Assembly: GCA_009741485.1 (NCBI GenBank)
Contig: CM019217.1
Location: forward strand, 33,985,485 to 34,049,484
DNA: 64,000 nt
Direction: 5' to 3'
From: Malurus cyaneus samueli
Taxonomy: Eukaryota; Chordata; Aves; Passeriformes; Maluridae
Part shown: positions 1 to 13,926 of the stretch, in pieces
Position numbering within the stretch: position 1 is the stretch's first letter
How the letters are laid out: the number at the start of each line of letters is the position of its first letter
Position numbers and translations under genes: made by a program
Notes under the pieces: generated by a model
What the model was told of the DNA's origin: nothing
The model's database searches: none
Seen by the model: only the letters and a program-made list of their open reading frames with translations

Positions 1-3000
1 CAGTAATTTTAAATTTTTATATGATCTTGAAGTACCCACTTTATTCCCACTAAAATAACTAATTATGCACACTAGGACTAACTCACAGCCTAATAAATCC
101 ATTGTCTTTTGACAGCTTCAGAAACTCTGAGTGAAATCATGAGCCATATAACTATCAGAGAGCTCATAATCTTCATGTACAGGGACATCACCTCAAAAAT
201 ATTAAGCACAAAAATGTATTTAGTAAACTTAAAGTGGGGATACAGATCTCAAATTACAACTTCTAGCAGAAAAAACCTGAAATTGCCAGTTCGCAATTTG
301 CATAGCCAACGCTATGTACACAGAGATAAGAAGTATTCCTCCACATTTATGGTTTTGGTTTTTTTTTAAACTAGAATTCCAAGTGTATACAGGGCTGTGC
401 TTCAATGCCTGAATATCCAAACTAGATCTTCAAGCCAGTGGTGAAAAACCTGAATTAAGACAGCCTGGCACTGTCTTCACCGTGCCTACCATACAATCAC
501 AGAGCTTATTTCAAGTTCAAATAGAAAAGGAAGGTAGTTTGTGATGATGCACGAGTTAACAACAAATTAGTTACCTAGTGAAGGAACTAACAGGTGAAGC
601 ACTAAGAGTGAAGTGGCTGCTACAACACAGAACTAAGCATGAATTAAATCCTTCCAAGAAACTTCATGCAGGCTTTCCCACAGAATCAATCCTGCCCCAG
701 CTACATGCCTAGAAATACCCCATTAGTTATCTTAAACAGGTGTCCTCTGATAAACTCAAGATGCTGCTTTCTAACTTTCCCTTCCCACTGTGATCCTTAA
801 CTAAACAACTGTTGGAAATTACAAAAGCAAAACAAAAGGAGTCTCTTTGGGTCTCCACTTTCTGCAGCAATTATTATGGCTTTATATATACACATTGAGC
901 AATGCTGCAGCTTGGGGTTTGTGGTTTTTTGTTTGTTTTCCATAAATAAGAAGAGAATAACACTAACTCTCACTACCATGTCCATGACTTCTCCAAAACT
1001 AGTTTCTTGCATATTTCAAGTCTCTGGCTGGTCCCCATACTTCCCAAACAGGGAATTAGTTTGACCTGGTGTGCCCTCTGTACATGACACTGCAGCTGCG
1101 TTCACAGGCTGAGAAGGGGACTCTGGCTCTAAGGAGCATTTTCTTGAGCAGAAGTGATTTGTATGAAGTGCTACAGGTTTTCTAAGCAGAGCCTCTTAGT
1201 GAGGGAATGAAAGAAGGAGGACAAATGCTCACAGAAGAACTTCCATGCTGCAGTGGCTTGAAATCTTGAAGCAGCTTTAATTCACTCAGCAGGCTGCTGC
1301 ACAGCACTTATGGTAGAGGACCTTAGGGCTCATCATCACCCTGCATTACACTATCTCTGTGCTTCTCAGAAGGTGAAAACTGAAAATTCCTCCTGACAGT
1401 TTTCTTCTGGCCCACAGTGCAAAATTATGTACACCAAAGACGCACCTAACATACCTCTATCGCATGCCACACAAAACAGCATTCCATCAGGCTACATTCA
1501 TAGGGACAACAAAATAAACTGGAGCCACAAGTTCTGTCTAACCATGCTCAGTACCCTAAGGTGTTTCACCACACTTACCCACTTCTGCTTACCAACAGCA
1601 GAAACAAAAGCATGTCCTAGCACCATTTCCATAAATGCAGTTATTTGGGACTCACCAAGGAGGATCACCAAGGAGAATCTCCCAGGGAAGCTGATCATTT
1701 TGGCACACTCTGAAAGCATTACACAAGCTTCAGTTTTGTGCAAAGTGCAACAGGTGCTTCCATCTAAAAACCACACTTAGCAGAGAGGGTCAATTATCAC
1801 TCTTCATTGTATGGTTATTATCCTGAATGCTTTCCTAGGAAATGGGGATCTATTATACCAGTGCAGTTTCTATCAGAAGTTCAAAACCACCCAGAGAGTC
1901 TTAAAGCTACCCAATTCATCAGGGTGTCTTGCTTCACCCTGGGCTGCTGCCCAGCATCTCAATGCCAAGGGGTCATGACCCTGAGTGCAGTCACATTGGA
2001 TCACAGGATCTGGCCTTTTGCAGCCTGCTGCCCTTTCCCCCCTCTTTGTTGCCCAAAAATCAGACCCTCGATCTTTTACACAAAAGTTTAACCAGAGTAA
2101 AGAGTTGAGATTTGTACTGGGGATGTTAGCTGCATATTTTATTTCTTTCTACATGTGGATCTGACATAAGTCCACAGATTGAGACAAAAACATGGATTGC
2201 ATTCTGCTTCCACATGTGTGCAAGACCAGAGTAACTACTGACTTAATACATTTATTTGGGATACAAAACTGAGTAAACGAGAAAATGTAAGCCCAAATGA
2301 CTCTTAGATTTATAGATTGAACTTTTTTAGTTATGACTTTTAAGCTCCTTAACAGATCAGAACAGCCACATATTTACGTATCTTTTATATGTAAAGTGTA
2401 TTCCAGGTTGTTTAGCATGCTCAGTTGAGGAAAAAATGCATTTATAGTTTTTATTATAAAATAAATTATCTTTGTTCCCTAAGTACACAGCTTGGAAGCT
2501 TTTTTTTTCTATTAGAAATATTGCCAAATCTTATTTTCATCTTCAAACAGAACTTATACTGTTTTATTTAAACTCCTGGAGGCACAGTTGAAACTTACAC
2601 ATATGTTTCTACGCAAAACCTAGCAAAGACAAAAAAACTCTAAAAAATTAAGCATTTCTTCCAAAGCCAGAAAGGTTATTTGGACTGAGATGCACAAAAT
2701 TAATGACTGGATTTGTCTCACTAGAATAATTCCTTCTGCACGTAGCTACAGCTTCTTCCATCCAGTGCTCTTTTTCACATGCTTCTAGATGTAAATAAGG
2801 GTAAGCCAGGGCTGCATGAATTACTCACACAGCTTGCTCCCTGTCATAACATTTATGGAAAGATCACAGCTCTTCTCTCTTCACTTAACTAGAAACAGGC
2901 AAGCCATGATGGTACCTGCTCTGGCTTACTGATTCATGGTGGATGAATACACTCCATGGATGAGTACACTCACATAAAAGCAGCATGTATACTTGTAAGA

Positions 3001-5967
3001 AGACAATTACAGACAGGAAGGACATGGAAGAGGCAGCACACGATCTCCAATCACATGATGAGATACATAATCATTACAATAAAGGGGGACACCATATGTT
3101 ACTCGCAGATGAACATAATAGGGCTGAAGTCCCATTTGGATGCATCACTTGGATAAAACTGAATGCTACTACCAGCTGTTTCAACAAGCAGTAACTGCAT
3201 TTTGGTCTTATATGATCAAACATCATTCATTGCCCACTTTCCCTTCACAAATCACACAGATCACCCCACTTCAGAATGCAAAGAGGATCTGACAAGTAGA
3301 CCATAAATGACAAGAAGAACAAGCCACAACCTCAAACTGTTTCGTGAGAGCTGTAAAATAGAAAGATCATCACTAATAGCAATACGCAAATAATTATACA
3401 CTATTACAAAACCAGAACTGTTTGAAATCTAAAAAAGCAATCAAATAATGAAGAAAAGGGGGTGGAGAGGAGAGTTGCAACCTCCCTTCCAAGACTCAGT
3501 TACACAATGCAACTTTAACTCATTGCTGTGGAGGCAACAGCTACAAATAGCCACAACAAAGGAATTCAGCAAACTTGGGTGGGTGCATACATAACTGTAT
3601 AATAAACTTGCTAGGCTAGGTTACCTGGCTCAGCACTTACCTGCTGCCTGATGGAAGCCAAAGGATAAAACTGGAAAAAATTAATCTCCACTTCCGACAC
3701 CATCTTTCAGTATTACCATCACAATCAGACGAAATACTAACCCAGACAGACTTCATCATGGTATTTCAAAGGCATTTTTGGACTTGCCATCATACTGAGG
3801 AGGATTGTGGCATGCCATATTATACATGTTGGTACAAAGGTCTTCTGCTTGGAGAGCCAGGTACACCAAAGGAAGTCTCCTCCAACCTCCTCTATCCAAT
3901 GGTCATTTTCATCTATGTATTTCAGAAATTATGACATTTAGATCAAGTGTCTTGGAACAAAAATGCTCCTATCTTAGAGCATCCAAACTTAAATACTAGA
4001 ATAGATGTTAAAGTCATAATTTCCCTTGAAATGATGACTTTTCTTTTATCCAAAGATAAGTCATTCTCACAGGTCAGAATAAAAAAAATCCTCACCAGTA
4101 TATTTGGCTTCAGTTTTATGCCTTCTACCTTGTTACATTTTGTCTTTTCCAAAGATTTTCACATGGTTTTCCCAGTCATCTCTTGATTTGAAATTCTTTA
4201 AGATCTTACTAGAAGTTATTTCCCTCTCTATTATTATACATCTTTTTCCCCCAACCCAGTTCAATGGGTTCATCTGTAGACATTGAAATTGTAGACCGCA
4301 GCTCAGTATCTGACTTACTAGTGCCACACACAGAAGAGGGAAGGAGGGTACAATTCACTGTTGTTCCGTTTTACATCCATGAGATTCTTATGATCCTCAT
4401 TGAAACCACGGAAATGTAGAAACGTACTCCCTATGGCTTTTAAATCACTCTTCTAGTACTATTTCATATTTAGTCTTCTATGCAACAAATACATGCAATC
4501 TTAAGTACTAGAAGGCAAATCATAGTTTTACTTCAACCACCATGAGTTTAAAGTTTCATTATTTTGCTTTGCTGTAGTCATGATTTTTCACATTTGGGAA
4601 TGCTGCTACAATACGTAACAAAAAGGTTCTGTATGTGACACAGCAGACAAAAATGATATAGGAAGCACTTCTGCAGAAGTAATGTGTATTGCTCTTCCTA
4701 CCTCTGTAGGTTCTTATTTCTTATTTTACAGACCATATAAAACACTTGCCATTTATTAGTAAGGCTATTTCAACTAGCATGGTAGGACAGTTGAAACATT
4801 CTTCAAATTAGTTTCCAGGTGTTCAAGAAGACAGTCTCTCTAATGCTTTGATTCTGCCAATGCACATTAGCAATCATAAGACTGAAGGATCAGGATAATC
4901 AAGTTGAAAAAAAAAATCAAGGTACTCCACTGGATTTGACATAAGAATTTTAATTGATTCATTTTTGTTTTCCTTTCTAATGAAATTAAACAGCCTCTTG
5001 CCATAAAAATATGAACTGAAAATACAGGGAACTGCATTCAGTATTCCTCATTTGTCACACTTTCTATGAAGCTATCATCTGGAGTGCTGAGGCAAATAAC
5101 TGCACTTCAACTACAAATCACCTGGGTTTTATTGTAATCACAGTCTACTAAAAGCAACTTCTTTCTGCTTAAAGCAGAGAGATGCATTACATTATGCTTC
5201 ACAGCTTGGAGCAAATACGAGAAAATAATCGGGTAACTACGAAACATTTTTGACTCAGATGAAATGAGTGTAAAAGAGGCGACTCAGGTCTCACTTCCCC
5301 ACTCAGAATAAAATTAAAGGATGAAGATGAAGCAAGAAAGTAGAAGGAGTGAAAGAAACCCCACCTTTGGCATCTGAGAGCACAGGCAACTGTTTCATTG
5401 GCACTGCCGTAAGGGCCTCTAAGTTTATCTAAAGGACATTTGGGACAATCACATTTAGATAAGAAACAATGCATGAACTTCACTCCATGCAAATCAGGAA
5501 ATAAAGACCTGGAAGACTACTTAAAAGTATCTCATTAATAAAAGGAAGGATACTAAGTCAGTTGCTTCTGTTTCGTGTGTATCTTTATCACTTTTTATAC
5601 TATGATGTGATACAGAACACAACACAATACTTTACGTGAAAGCAGTCAGCCTTCTATTCATCCACATCAGATAGAGTGCACTCTATGATTTATGTATGAT
5701 GAGTCAAGCACCTAACAATTAAAAACAATTCTCTTGAAAATGCAGATTAGCTACATTTTACTACACTAAGATTCCAACCATAAATGAGCCTACAGATTTC
5801 AAATCTTATGTCCATAAAGTATTAACAAGCATAAGAAGTAAATATTCTGGAGTCTTAAGATACACCTACATAAAATATTCTCACCAAGACTGCAACAAGT
5901 ATAAGCACCAGGTCCTGAAAAACAGCTTATCAATCTGCAATTTGAGTCTCTCCTCACCATTTAACAA
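1..5967. other. VEGFC intronic DNA, nothing recognised
   Basis: AT-rich, CpG-poor sequence without long reading frames, clear transposon ends or RNA genes. The longest frame (about 117 codons near 1427-1780) overlaps another on the opposite strand and has no recognisable domain. Ancient unrecognised repeats or conserved noncoding elements cannot be excluded by eye. Confidence 0.6.
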
Positions 5968-5973
5968 TCAGCA

Positions 5974-6532
5974 TGCTACTTTCAGTTGGGACAGAGTTAA
6001 TTTCCACCTAGTAGCTGGTACAGGGTTGTGTTTTGGATTTGGTATGAGGCTGACAAGGAAAACACACCGTGTTGCTGGGCAGTGCTCACCCTAAGGCAAG
6101 GGCTTTCTAGTTTCCCATGCTCTGCCACCGAATAGGTGCACAAGAGGCTGGGAGGGAGCACAGCCACAACAGCTAACCCGAAGTGGCCAAAGGGATATTC
6201 CACACCAGAAAATGTCACAAACAGTATAGAAACTGGAAGGAGCCAATCACTGCTCGAGGACCGGTTGGGCATTAGGCGGTGAGCAACTGTGTTGTGCATC
6301 ACTTGTTTCTCTTGGGTTTTAGTCCTCTCTCTTTCTGCTTTCCTTTATAATCATTGTTGTTATTATAATTATTATCTTTTATTGGAGTTCATTTATTAAA
6401 CTGTTCTTATCTCAACCCATGAGATTTCTGGTTCCTTTCTCAGATTCTCCTCCCCATCCTATTAAGGGTGTGGGCAGTGGGGAGCAAGTAGCTGTGTGGT
6501 ACTTAATTGGCAACTGGGGTTAAACCATGTCA
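5974..6532 (+). mobile_element. Solo LTR of an avian endogenous retrovirus
   Basis: A 559-bp block starting TG (5974) and ending CA (6532) that reads as a retroviral long terminal repeat in plus orientation, antisense to VEGFC. It has a TATA-like TATAGA at 6225, an ATTAAA polyadenylation-type signal at 6395, and the phrase CTGTTCTTATCTCAACCCAT (6401-6420), which I recognise from LTRs common in passerine genomes. It ends GGGGTTAAACCATGTCA. No internal gag/pol/env sequence flanks it, so it is a solo LTR left by LTR-LTR recombination. Flanks give an imperfect possible target-site duplication (TCAGCA at 5968, TCAGTA at 6534). The 101-codon frame on its minus strand is incidental. Family name and retroviral class are not assigned. 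Confidence 0.8.
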
Positions 6533-9500
6533 GTCAGTATGAAAGTTTTATGCACTGTGTAAAAATAGGCAGTTAAAAAAACTAACATTTGGAAGTAAAT
6601 ACCTGTTTTTCAGACTATTTTAATTTTAAATTTGTTTTCCCTTAGATTCTGTATTTTCTAAATTGCAACTGACCTATCAGAAACAAACCCATAAAACAAG
6701 AGGAGACTAATTCACAGAAAAAACTTGAGTAATTTTACTTCAGCTGTAGCACGTTTAAATATGTATTCTTATTTTCAAGTTATTTGAAGAATCTATGTAT
6801 ATATATAAGGATAGACACATACTGTGATTGCGCATGTGTGTGTTTGGGTGTCTATACATAAAAGGGTGGAAACAGCATGATTATTTTCTACAGTTAGATC
6901 TAACTTAAGCAACAGCATCTGGGTACAGAACAATACCTTAACATAAAACTATATTTTTAAAACTCAGGAAATTCCATACTAAAATTATCTCTCCTTTAAT
7001 TCCACTGTATTAGCCCTGAATGGGAACCAGGACAGCAGCTGGTGCTGGGTATCAGATGCATTGATCTATACACAGTTTTATTTTCTTAAAAAATTCAAAT
7101 ATGCTTTCGACTAAGCACAGAGTCTATAGTGTTATAGAGTGTTCCTGCTAACCTTAGTTTCTGCACACATGTTGCTGGAGCAGTAGGAATAAATTTGATA
7201 GCAGCTCCCATCTCTTCATTGCTGTTTCTTTTTTTATCCCTTTCACCTTCTCCTTCAGCTACTTGCTATGTATAACTCAGCACCAACCAATGGAATTTAA
7301 ACCGTAAGCAAAGGTTCAGTACTGCAGAAACCTTCTGAGCTTGATCTGAGGAAAAAGCTTTATATACTTCAGAAAAATTCCTCAGCAATTTCACCAAAGA
7401 GACTATGGAAAATACCAAATGCAATTGGAAAGAGTTGGTCTACTTACACAGGATAAATGTACAAAGTGCACACTTACTTCATTTAACACCCCCTCAATCA
7501 GCCTGCCCATTAAAACGTGGTAACTTTTGAAAATTGAAATTTGTGAATAAATCTTGAAGCAGTGGTTAATGAAGCCATGCCTTGTATTGCTCATAGCTGC
7601 CAGTCTCTGTCTTGTAGCTACAACATGAGCCCAGACAGCGTGTCTCAGCTGCTTAAACTTTGAGCAGTTAAGGTGCAATAATCACAGATGTTTTTCAAAG
7701 CTTTACTGCCTCTTTCAAGGCATTTTCTGTTCTAGGGCTATTTTTCCATAGAACATTGCAAAGTGAAAAGAAAACAGGCCCTCACAGCTGGGTTAACAGT
7801 ACCACTGTGATCTGAGTTATTGATCAACAAATGTCCTAGACAATCTCAAAAAAACCCAACCACCCACATCCTCTCTTTCTATTCCCAACTGTTTATTCAT
7901 TCCCTCTCACAAATTATTGTCTTCTGTTAGACACAGGCACACATCAAGCCAAGAAAAAAAACTCAGTTCAACTGAGTGCTCCTTAACCCTCACACCTTTC
8001 CCCCTGGCAAGCTGTCACTCCAATAATGTTCTCAATCCAGTTCCCCACATACTCCTACTGGCACTCAGGAAGAGAGAGTGCAGGTGACAAACAAGCAGGA
8101 GTGCAATGGGAATACCATTTGGGCTAGCAGCATCAAACTATGCAGATTCTGGCAGTTAACTTCAGCTGGAACTTCTCCAGTTTTTCCACTTGTAGGACCT
8201 TGTTTTTAGCTGTATATTCAAAGGTTTTGACAGACTTTAACCTGAAGCTTGATTTTCCACTGAGGAACTGTCCTAATGTTTGTTTCTTGTCCACATTAAT
8301 ACAGTGCAGCCTCCTCACTGAAGATCTGCAGCACCTTAAACTGACAAGGAAGAATGATATGGAATCATGAGAAGAAAAAGAAAAAACAGAGAGTTCCTCA
8401 GGGACATACTTTTAATATCTCCAGCAAAATTTACCCAACAAATAAGCACCACAGCTTATGAATTTCCAGTAGACTTTGGCAGATTGCTAAAACACAAAAA
8501 GGATTTAGGAAAAATAATTATATGTACCATGAACAAGACCTGCTGTGCAGCTATATCTTTGGTTGGCAGAAGGTCATGAAGCAACAGCATGGAGAAGAAT
8601 AAACTTCATTGTAAAGAAACATAAAGCAGAAAAAGGCTTAGTCTGCCCTGAGAATAAAATGAGAGAAAGAAAGGACACAGAGAGAGAAGAGAGTGTGAGT
8701 GTGTAGCTGTAACCTGCGTCTCAGAGAAGAGAGTAGGAGAAACAGGAAAAGAAAGCTGAGATCTGAAGTTAGTGAGATGGGGCCGAGACACGCACACTGA
8801 AGAGGTACATGAGCTGGCACTGAATTTGCTATGCAGAGAAAAAGTGGGAAAGGAATTAAAGAGCTGTGACAGCCTGGTGCAAACTCATTGCCATTTATTC
8901 ACATGAGAAAGGGCAATTAAAATTTGGATAATAGATACAAATAGGGAAGGGAAAGATTATTTTAGTTTGATGAAGAAGAGAAGCAAGGTATAGAGAAAAC
9001 ATTGAGAAACTAGAGACTGATTTAAAACACAGGAACTACTTAGAGCACAGGTGAAAGAAGGAACCCTGAAGGACAGTCCCCATGGCTATTTTACTATTTA
9101 CACAAAGCAGCCTTGAATGAGCAAAAAACACCCAAAGGTCTTAAGACACATTGCTTCTCTCTCTTCAGCTGGATCAGTTTGTGTGTCAATGCAGACCTCA
9201 AATTAGGTTCAGCGCAGTAAGGGTGGTAAGCAGAAGCACTTAGGCTGATGCTACTTCCCAGTTCCCCATACCCAGACCCAAGGGAAGAGGTAAAGGAGGA
9301 GGATGGAGCTGGCTGGGATGTGGGATGACAGTGAGGAACCAATAAGGTAAAAGACAGCACTCCCAATATTTAGGGAAAATGCTCATACAGGCCCATGCCC
9401 ACCATAGGCTCTCCTCCAGACTTGGTCAATACAATTGCAGGCATTTTGTTTCTCTTTCCAAGTCCCTAAACATCAGCTAATTCCAAAGAGTATCAGAAGA

Positions 9501-12500
9501 ACTTAAAAAAAAAAAAAAACCCTAAGTTTTTAATGCTAGCATTGTGCAACTTCTGAAGGCTTGATTTTTACTGAAGTAGCAAGCTCTAATGTATATATTC
9601 ATATACTACATGTATTTGTGGTTGCAATGCCTGTCAGCATTACTAGATTTATCTTGGCTCTAGGCTAACATATTATGTATGTGGAATGAAAGCAAGACAT
9701 TGATAATAAATCTTCATATCATAGCAAGAGAAAGATTTCCAGACACCAAACTTGTCTGACTGAAAGTCCAAGTACAAAGTAGAAGATAAACAATATTTGT
9801 AAGTTCTTCTAGTAGTTTAGTTATTATACAGAAATATTTTTGGACAACTACTTTCACTCAACATAAATAACCCACCAATGGACAGTCTTACAAATTGTTA
9901 GAACAAGTTTAGCTGCTCATGAACTATGTGGAATTTGTTGCAAAAAACAAATTAACCTGTTTACAATTACATCATTAACCAGATCACTTTCTTGCTACAC
10001 AAAACAAAACCACAGTACTGTCTAATCAAAAAGAAATCCGAGTTGGAGATTAATAGTAGATCCTGAGCCATGCTCAGAAAGCATAGCTAACTAGTTAAAT
10101 TAGCAATGCAGTCCAGTATTAGTATTACCAGTCCTTCAGTTTAATATTGCTGAATCTTATATGTATGTAAGAAGGAAAAAAAAAAAAAAGCTAAACCAGC
10201 AAAATTAGTTTGGTTAATAAGAACATCATTACCTACAAAGTTTAAATGAAAAAGACAATTTTATTAGTATAATCTGTGCACATTAGTAATCATGGCTCAT
10301 GAGGATGTGTTTGTGAACCACTGCAGCCAGGTACATAACACTTAATTAATTCTTACTTAATTTCTCAACACAGTAAAGCAAGATCAGCCACTAGAAGTTA
10401 TTTACCTAAAGTACTCATAAGTAAACTGTTTACAGTTACTGTAAATCAGCATAAATCCATGCTGCTACCAAAAGAAGTACTTACCCCACTAACAGCTTTT
10501 CCAACACACATAGAGATAGCAGTAAGAACTAGGGTAACAGGGACAAGCTTCTGGCTGAAGCACCCCTTCTGTCAAATTAAGTACAGTCTTATTCACCATA
10601 ACCCAGATGCAATAGAGTTACTCCTTACTCATAGATACCACCTTCTTCAACTACTAGGGCTAGACTCAGGTATGATCCATCACACCTTTCTAGCAATTTT
10701 GCTCACAGCAGCATAATTATATTAGAAAATTAATGTATTTCAGACAACTCAAGTAAAGCACTGCAAACTCAGTAATAAAAAGTACTTAAATAAAATAATT
10801 TGTCCTTCCCAGCTACAGCTCTGCCACTTTGGCATGAAATACAGTGACCTAGAAGAGGGTGGTAGAAACTTCCGAAACTGTTGTGATCATCACTGAGTTG
10901 AGTCAGCGAGGTTGTGGAGTTATCGTCTTTGTTTTCTTCATAAGTTCTAGAAGACTTTGAAGCCAATACTGCAGCCCAGCTAAAGCACTTGCATATCAGA
11001 GTATCAGGATGCTAGTTGCAAACTAATTCTGATTTCATAAAGGAGGTAAGAAAATTGGTAACCAGTGGATTAGAATAGTTCGGCATGAATATTAGCTACT
11101 TTAATGATTACCAAAACAATTTATTCAATTTTTCTTTTGTTTGCTAATTCCAGTTTTCTTTTAAGGTTACTACTGAGGTATCAGTGCTAGTTTTGTGAGA
11201 TAAGCAATTAATTTCCCATCTTGGTAAGACTTTTCATTTACTTTAAATTTCTTAATACTGCACTAACTCCTTTAAAGTGAAAAGGAAATTCCCATTCTGA
11301 TTAAGCTAATTAACTAATGAACACAACCTTCTCTGGCTCAGAATAAGCTTTCTTTTTAATAGCTTCCTCATTAGGCAGTTTGAAGGTCAAAAAATATATG
11401 TGTAGTGATGATAAAAATTTAAGTCTTTACAAGAACACATGTTACATTGTCAAAGTTAGGGGCTTTGTGATAATGCATGTAACAAAGATTTTGCAGAAGG
11501 AAAGAACAAAAAGCTGAATACAATTGTAATTGCAATTGCTTTCACAATTGTAATAAAAATATGCAGAACAATAACAGAAATCAATAGGTTGGCACAAATA
11601 TGATTAAAAATGTTATGATTTCCCAGAAAAACTTCTATTTTATTAAATATATCACTTGTTAGATAATATCTCTAGCATAACAATAAGGATTTAAACAAAT
11701 ATGTCTCAATGGGACCCTTGGCAAGATGTACAAATTCCTCAAATACAGGAGCATTGGGTACTTTTCTAGTGAGGCAGAGGAAAAAAATTCCCAATATCAC
11801 AAAGCAGAAGGCTTAAAAAAAAACCCCAGATGACTTAGCCTTCTTCAGAAGACTACAGCTGTTTGCAAGGGGGTAACATTCAATGTCTGCTAAAGCTCAA
11901 ATTATATAATCCTTATCTGAAGGGCTTCCCTTAATTCCCTTATCATCTCCCTCCTCCTAGAAGAGGAGAATAGGAAATTAAGGCAAATTTGTGACCCAAC
12001 TCCACCACCTTCCTTTAAATATTCTTGCAACTGTTCCTGTACTTTTCTATGCAGTAGGGCATCAAGAGCAAGAAAGGATCTCCTGGACCGCCCCTGTACT
12101 CAGCACTGCACTACAGTGCATCAAATGGCATTTGGAAAATGGAATTTCCTACAATTAAATCCATAATAAGGGTTTCCAGTACCATAAACACCTCAAAAGA
12201 GCTACAAATTTTAATTCTGACCTAGAGGGAAAAACTGCTCCAAGCTGGCAAAGCTTCAGACAGACAGCAACTAAAGAGACAGCATGCATGTAATAAAGGT
12301 CTAAAGAGGAAAATAAAATCAGTCTCTTACCCAAGAGGGTGGTGGAAATCTGATATTGGACCAGTTACTCTGCCTGGCCAAAATATAAAAACCAGTCAAA
12401 TTTTATTTGATTGAAATATAGAATGAAATAATTAAATGACACATTTATGTTTCTTCTTTAATTTGGTCTTCAAAAATTTAAGGATCTATATCTCAGATCC

Positions 12501-13898
12501 TCAATTAAAATGTCTTTTTTTTCCCCAAGTGTCAAAAATATCTTTTGTGCCTGTGTAACACATAAGGTTCAAATTATAAAGGTTAATAATCTAAATGAAT
12601 ATTAAATGTACAATAAGTCTTTACACATACTGCAAGTCAACAAAATCAAAGAAGCTCCAGTGCCTGCAAACCAGCACTATTCTGGTATAAAATAGTTCAG
12701 AATGTACGAAGTGCTAATACCATCTTCAGCATGAAAATAGACCAAACCATGGACAAGACGTCCTTACAGAGATACTGATGAGGCAGAGGCAGCTCTTCTC
12801 ATATCCTCAATCCAACAAATGTTCATGTCGGGTGAGTATGAGGGGAAGGAACTGCAGAAACTGATTAAGTCCAAATATTTTCCTTGCACAGAAGAGCACA
12901 TGCTGCTGACACGACAGAGGCCACTTGCCCAGGCAAACCATTAGTTTGCCCCAGTGGGTTGTTTCCTATAGTCTCATGCTTTAGGCTATGCTTGACATAT
13001 ATCTGAAAATTTGCAAGCATGGGTAGGTTTTTAAATTTGCTTGGTCGTATGTACCTAGTTAGTGCACATAACCAAGTCCTCACAAATCTTGCCTAACAGT
13101 AACATCTTATTGTTAGCAGGCATAAACAGCCTTTGCAAGACTGCTGACATATTTCACAGATCACACTGAGACCACATCTCATTTTTAAAGAAAAATCATT
13201 AAGGACATTAAATACACAGCTTATGGTTTATAACTCAAAAGATAGCGAGTCTCATTAAATCTTTCACTGTGCACATGTGGCAGGCAGAAAAACACATTAA
13301 AAGCATAATGAACATGCAAGTTTAAATAATCATACATCATCTTGAAACAGGCCCCTAAGAACAACTTTTATGTGAATTTTGAGGAAGTAGTAATAACAAT
13401 GAAATGCCTTCCCCCATCCTGTTCTTCAGTATAAATATGGGTAGTTCTTTAAAGGAGATATTTTAATCATACTCATGTCTGACATGCTACAAAATACTGG
13501 CATATCAAGACACCCTTTTAAAACAAATACATAAGTGGAATTATTAGGAAGGAGAACAAAACATCATTGTGTCCCTACACACATCTGTCATGTCGCACAT
13601 AAGGAATCTTGTGCTCACTCCTGGCTCTCTCTGCTCCTTGTTCTGCAGTCTTAAAGAGAATTAAAAAATGTATGAAGTCAGTTGATCAAAGGTAAAGAAC
13701 AGTTTAATTTCAAAAAGCAGATTATATAAGTGAAAGATGTCTAGCCTGAAAATGAACAGTGGAGAGGGGAACTCAATGAAACCACAAGAGGCATGGGCAG
13801 AATTGCTCCCTGCCTTGTCCAGAGCAGGGATCTGGAAGTTGCACATTTAATCAGCAGGTGTCAGAATCAATACTTTTGACTTTCTTTTTTTGGTTTGG

Positions 13899-13926
13899 TT
13901 TTTTTTTTTTTTTTTTTTTTTTTTTT
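13899..13926. repeat. T28 homopolymer
   Basis: Twenty-eight consecutive T after a T/G-rich lead-in (TTTGGTTTGG). If read on the minus strand it would be a poly(A) tail, but no retrocopy with a polyadenylation signal was recognised to its right. It is treated as simple low-complexity sequence. Confidence 0.9.

Noticed and set aside
5997..6302. 101-codon minus-strand frame
   Set aside because: It lies wholly within the solo LTR, antisense to it.
13899..13926. Processed pseudogene with a T28 (minus-strand poly-A) tail
   Set aside because: No coding remnant or polyadenylation signal was recognised to the right, and the lead-in is T/G low-complexity.
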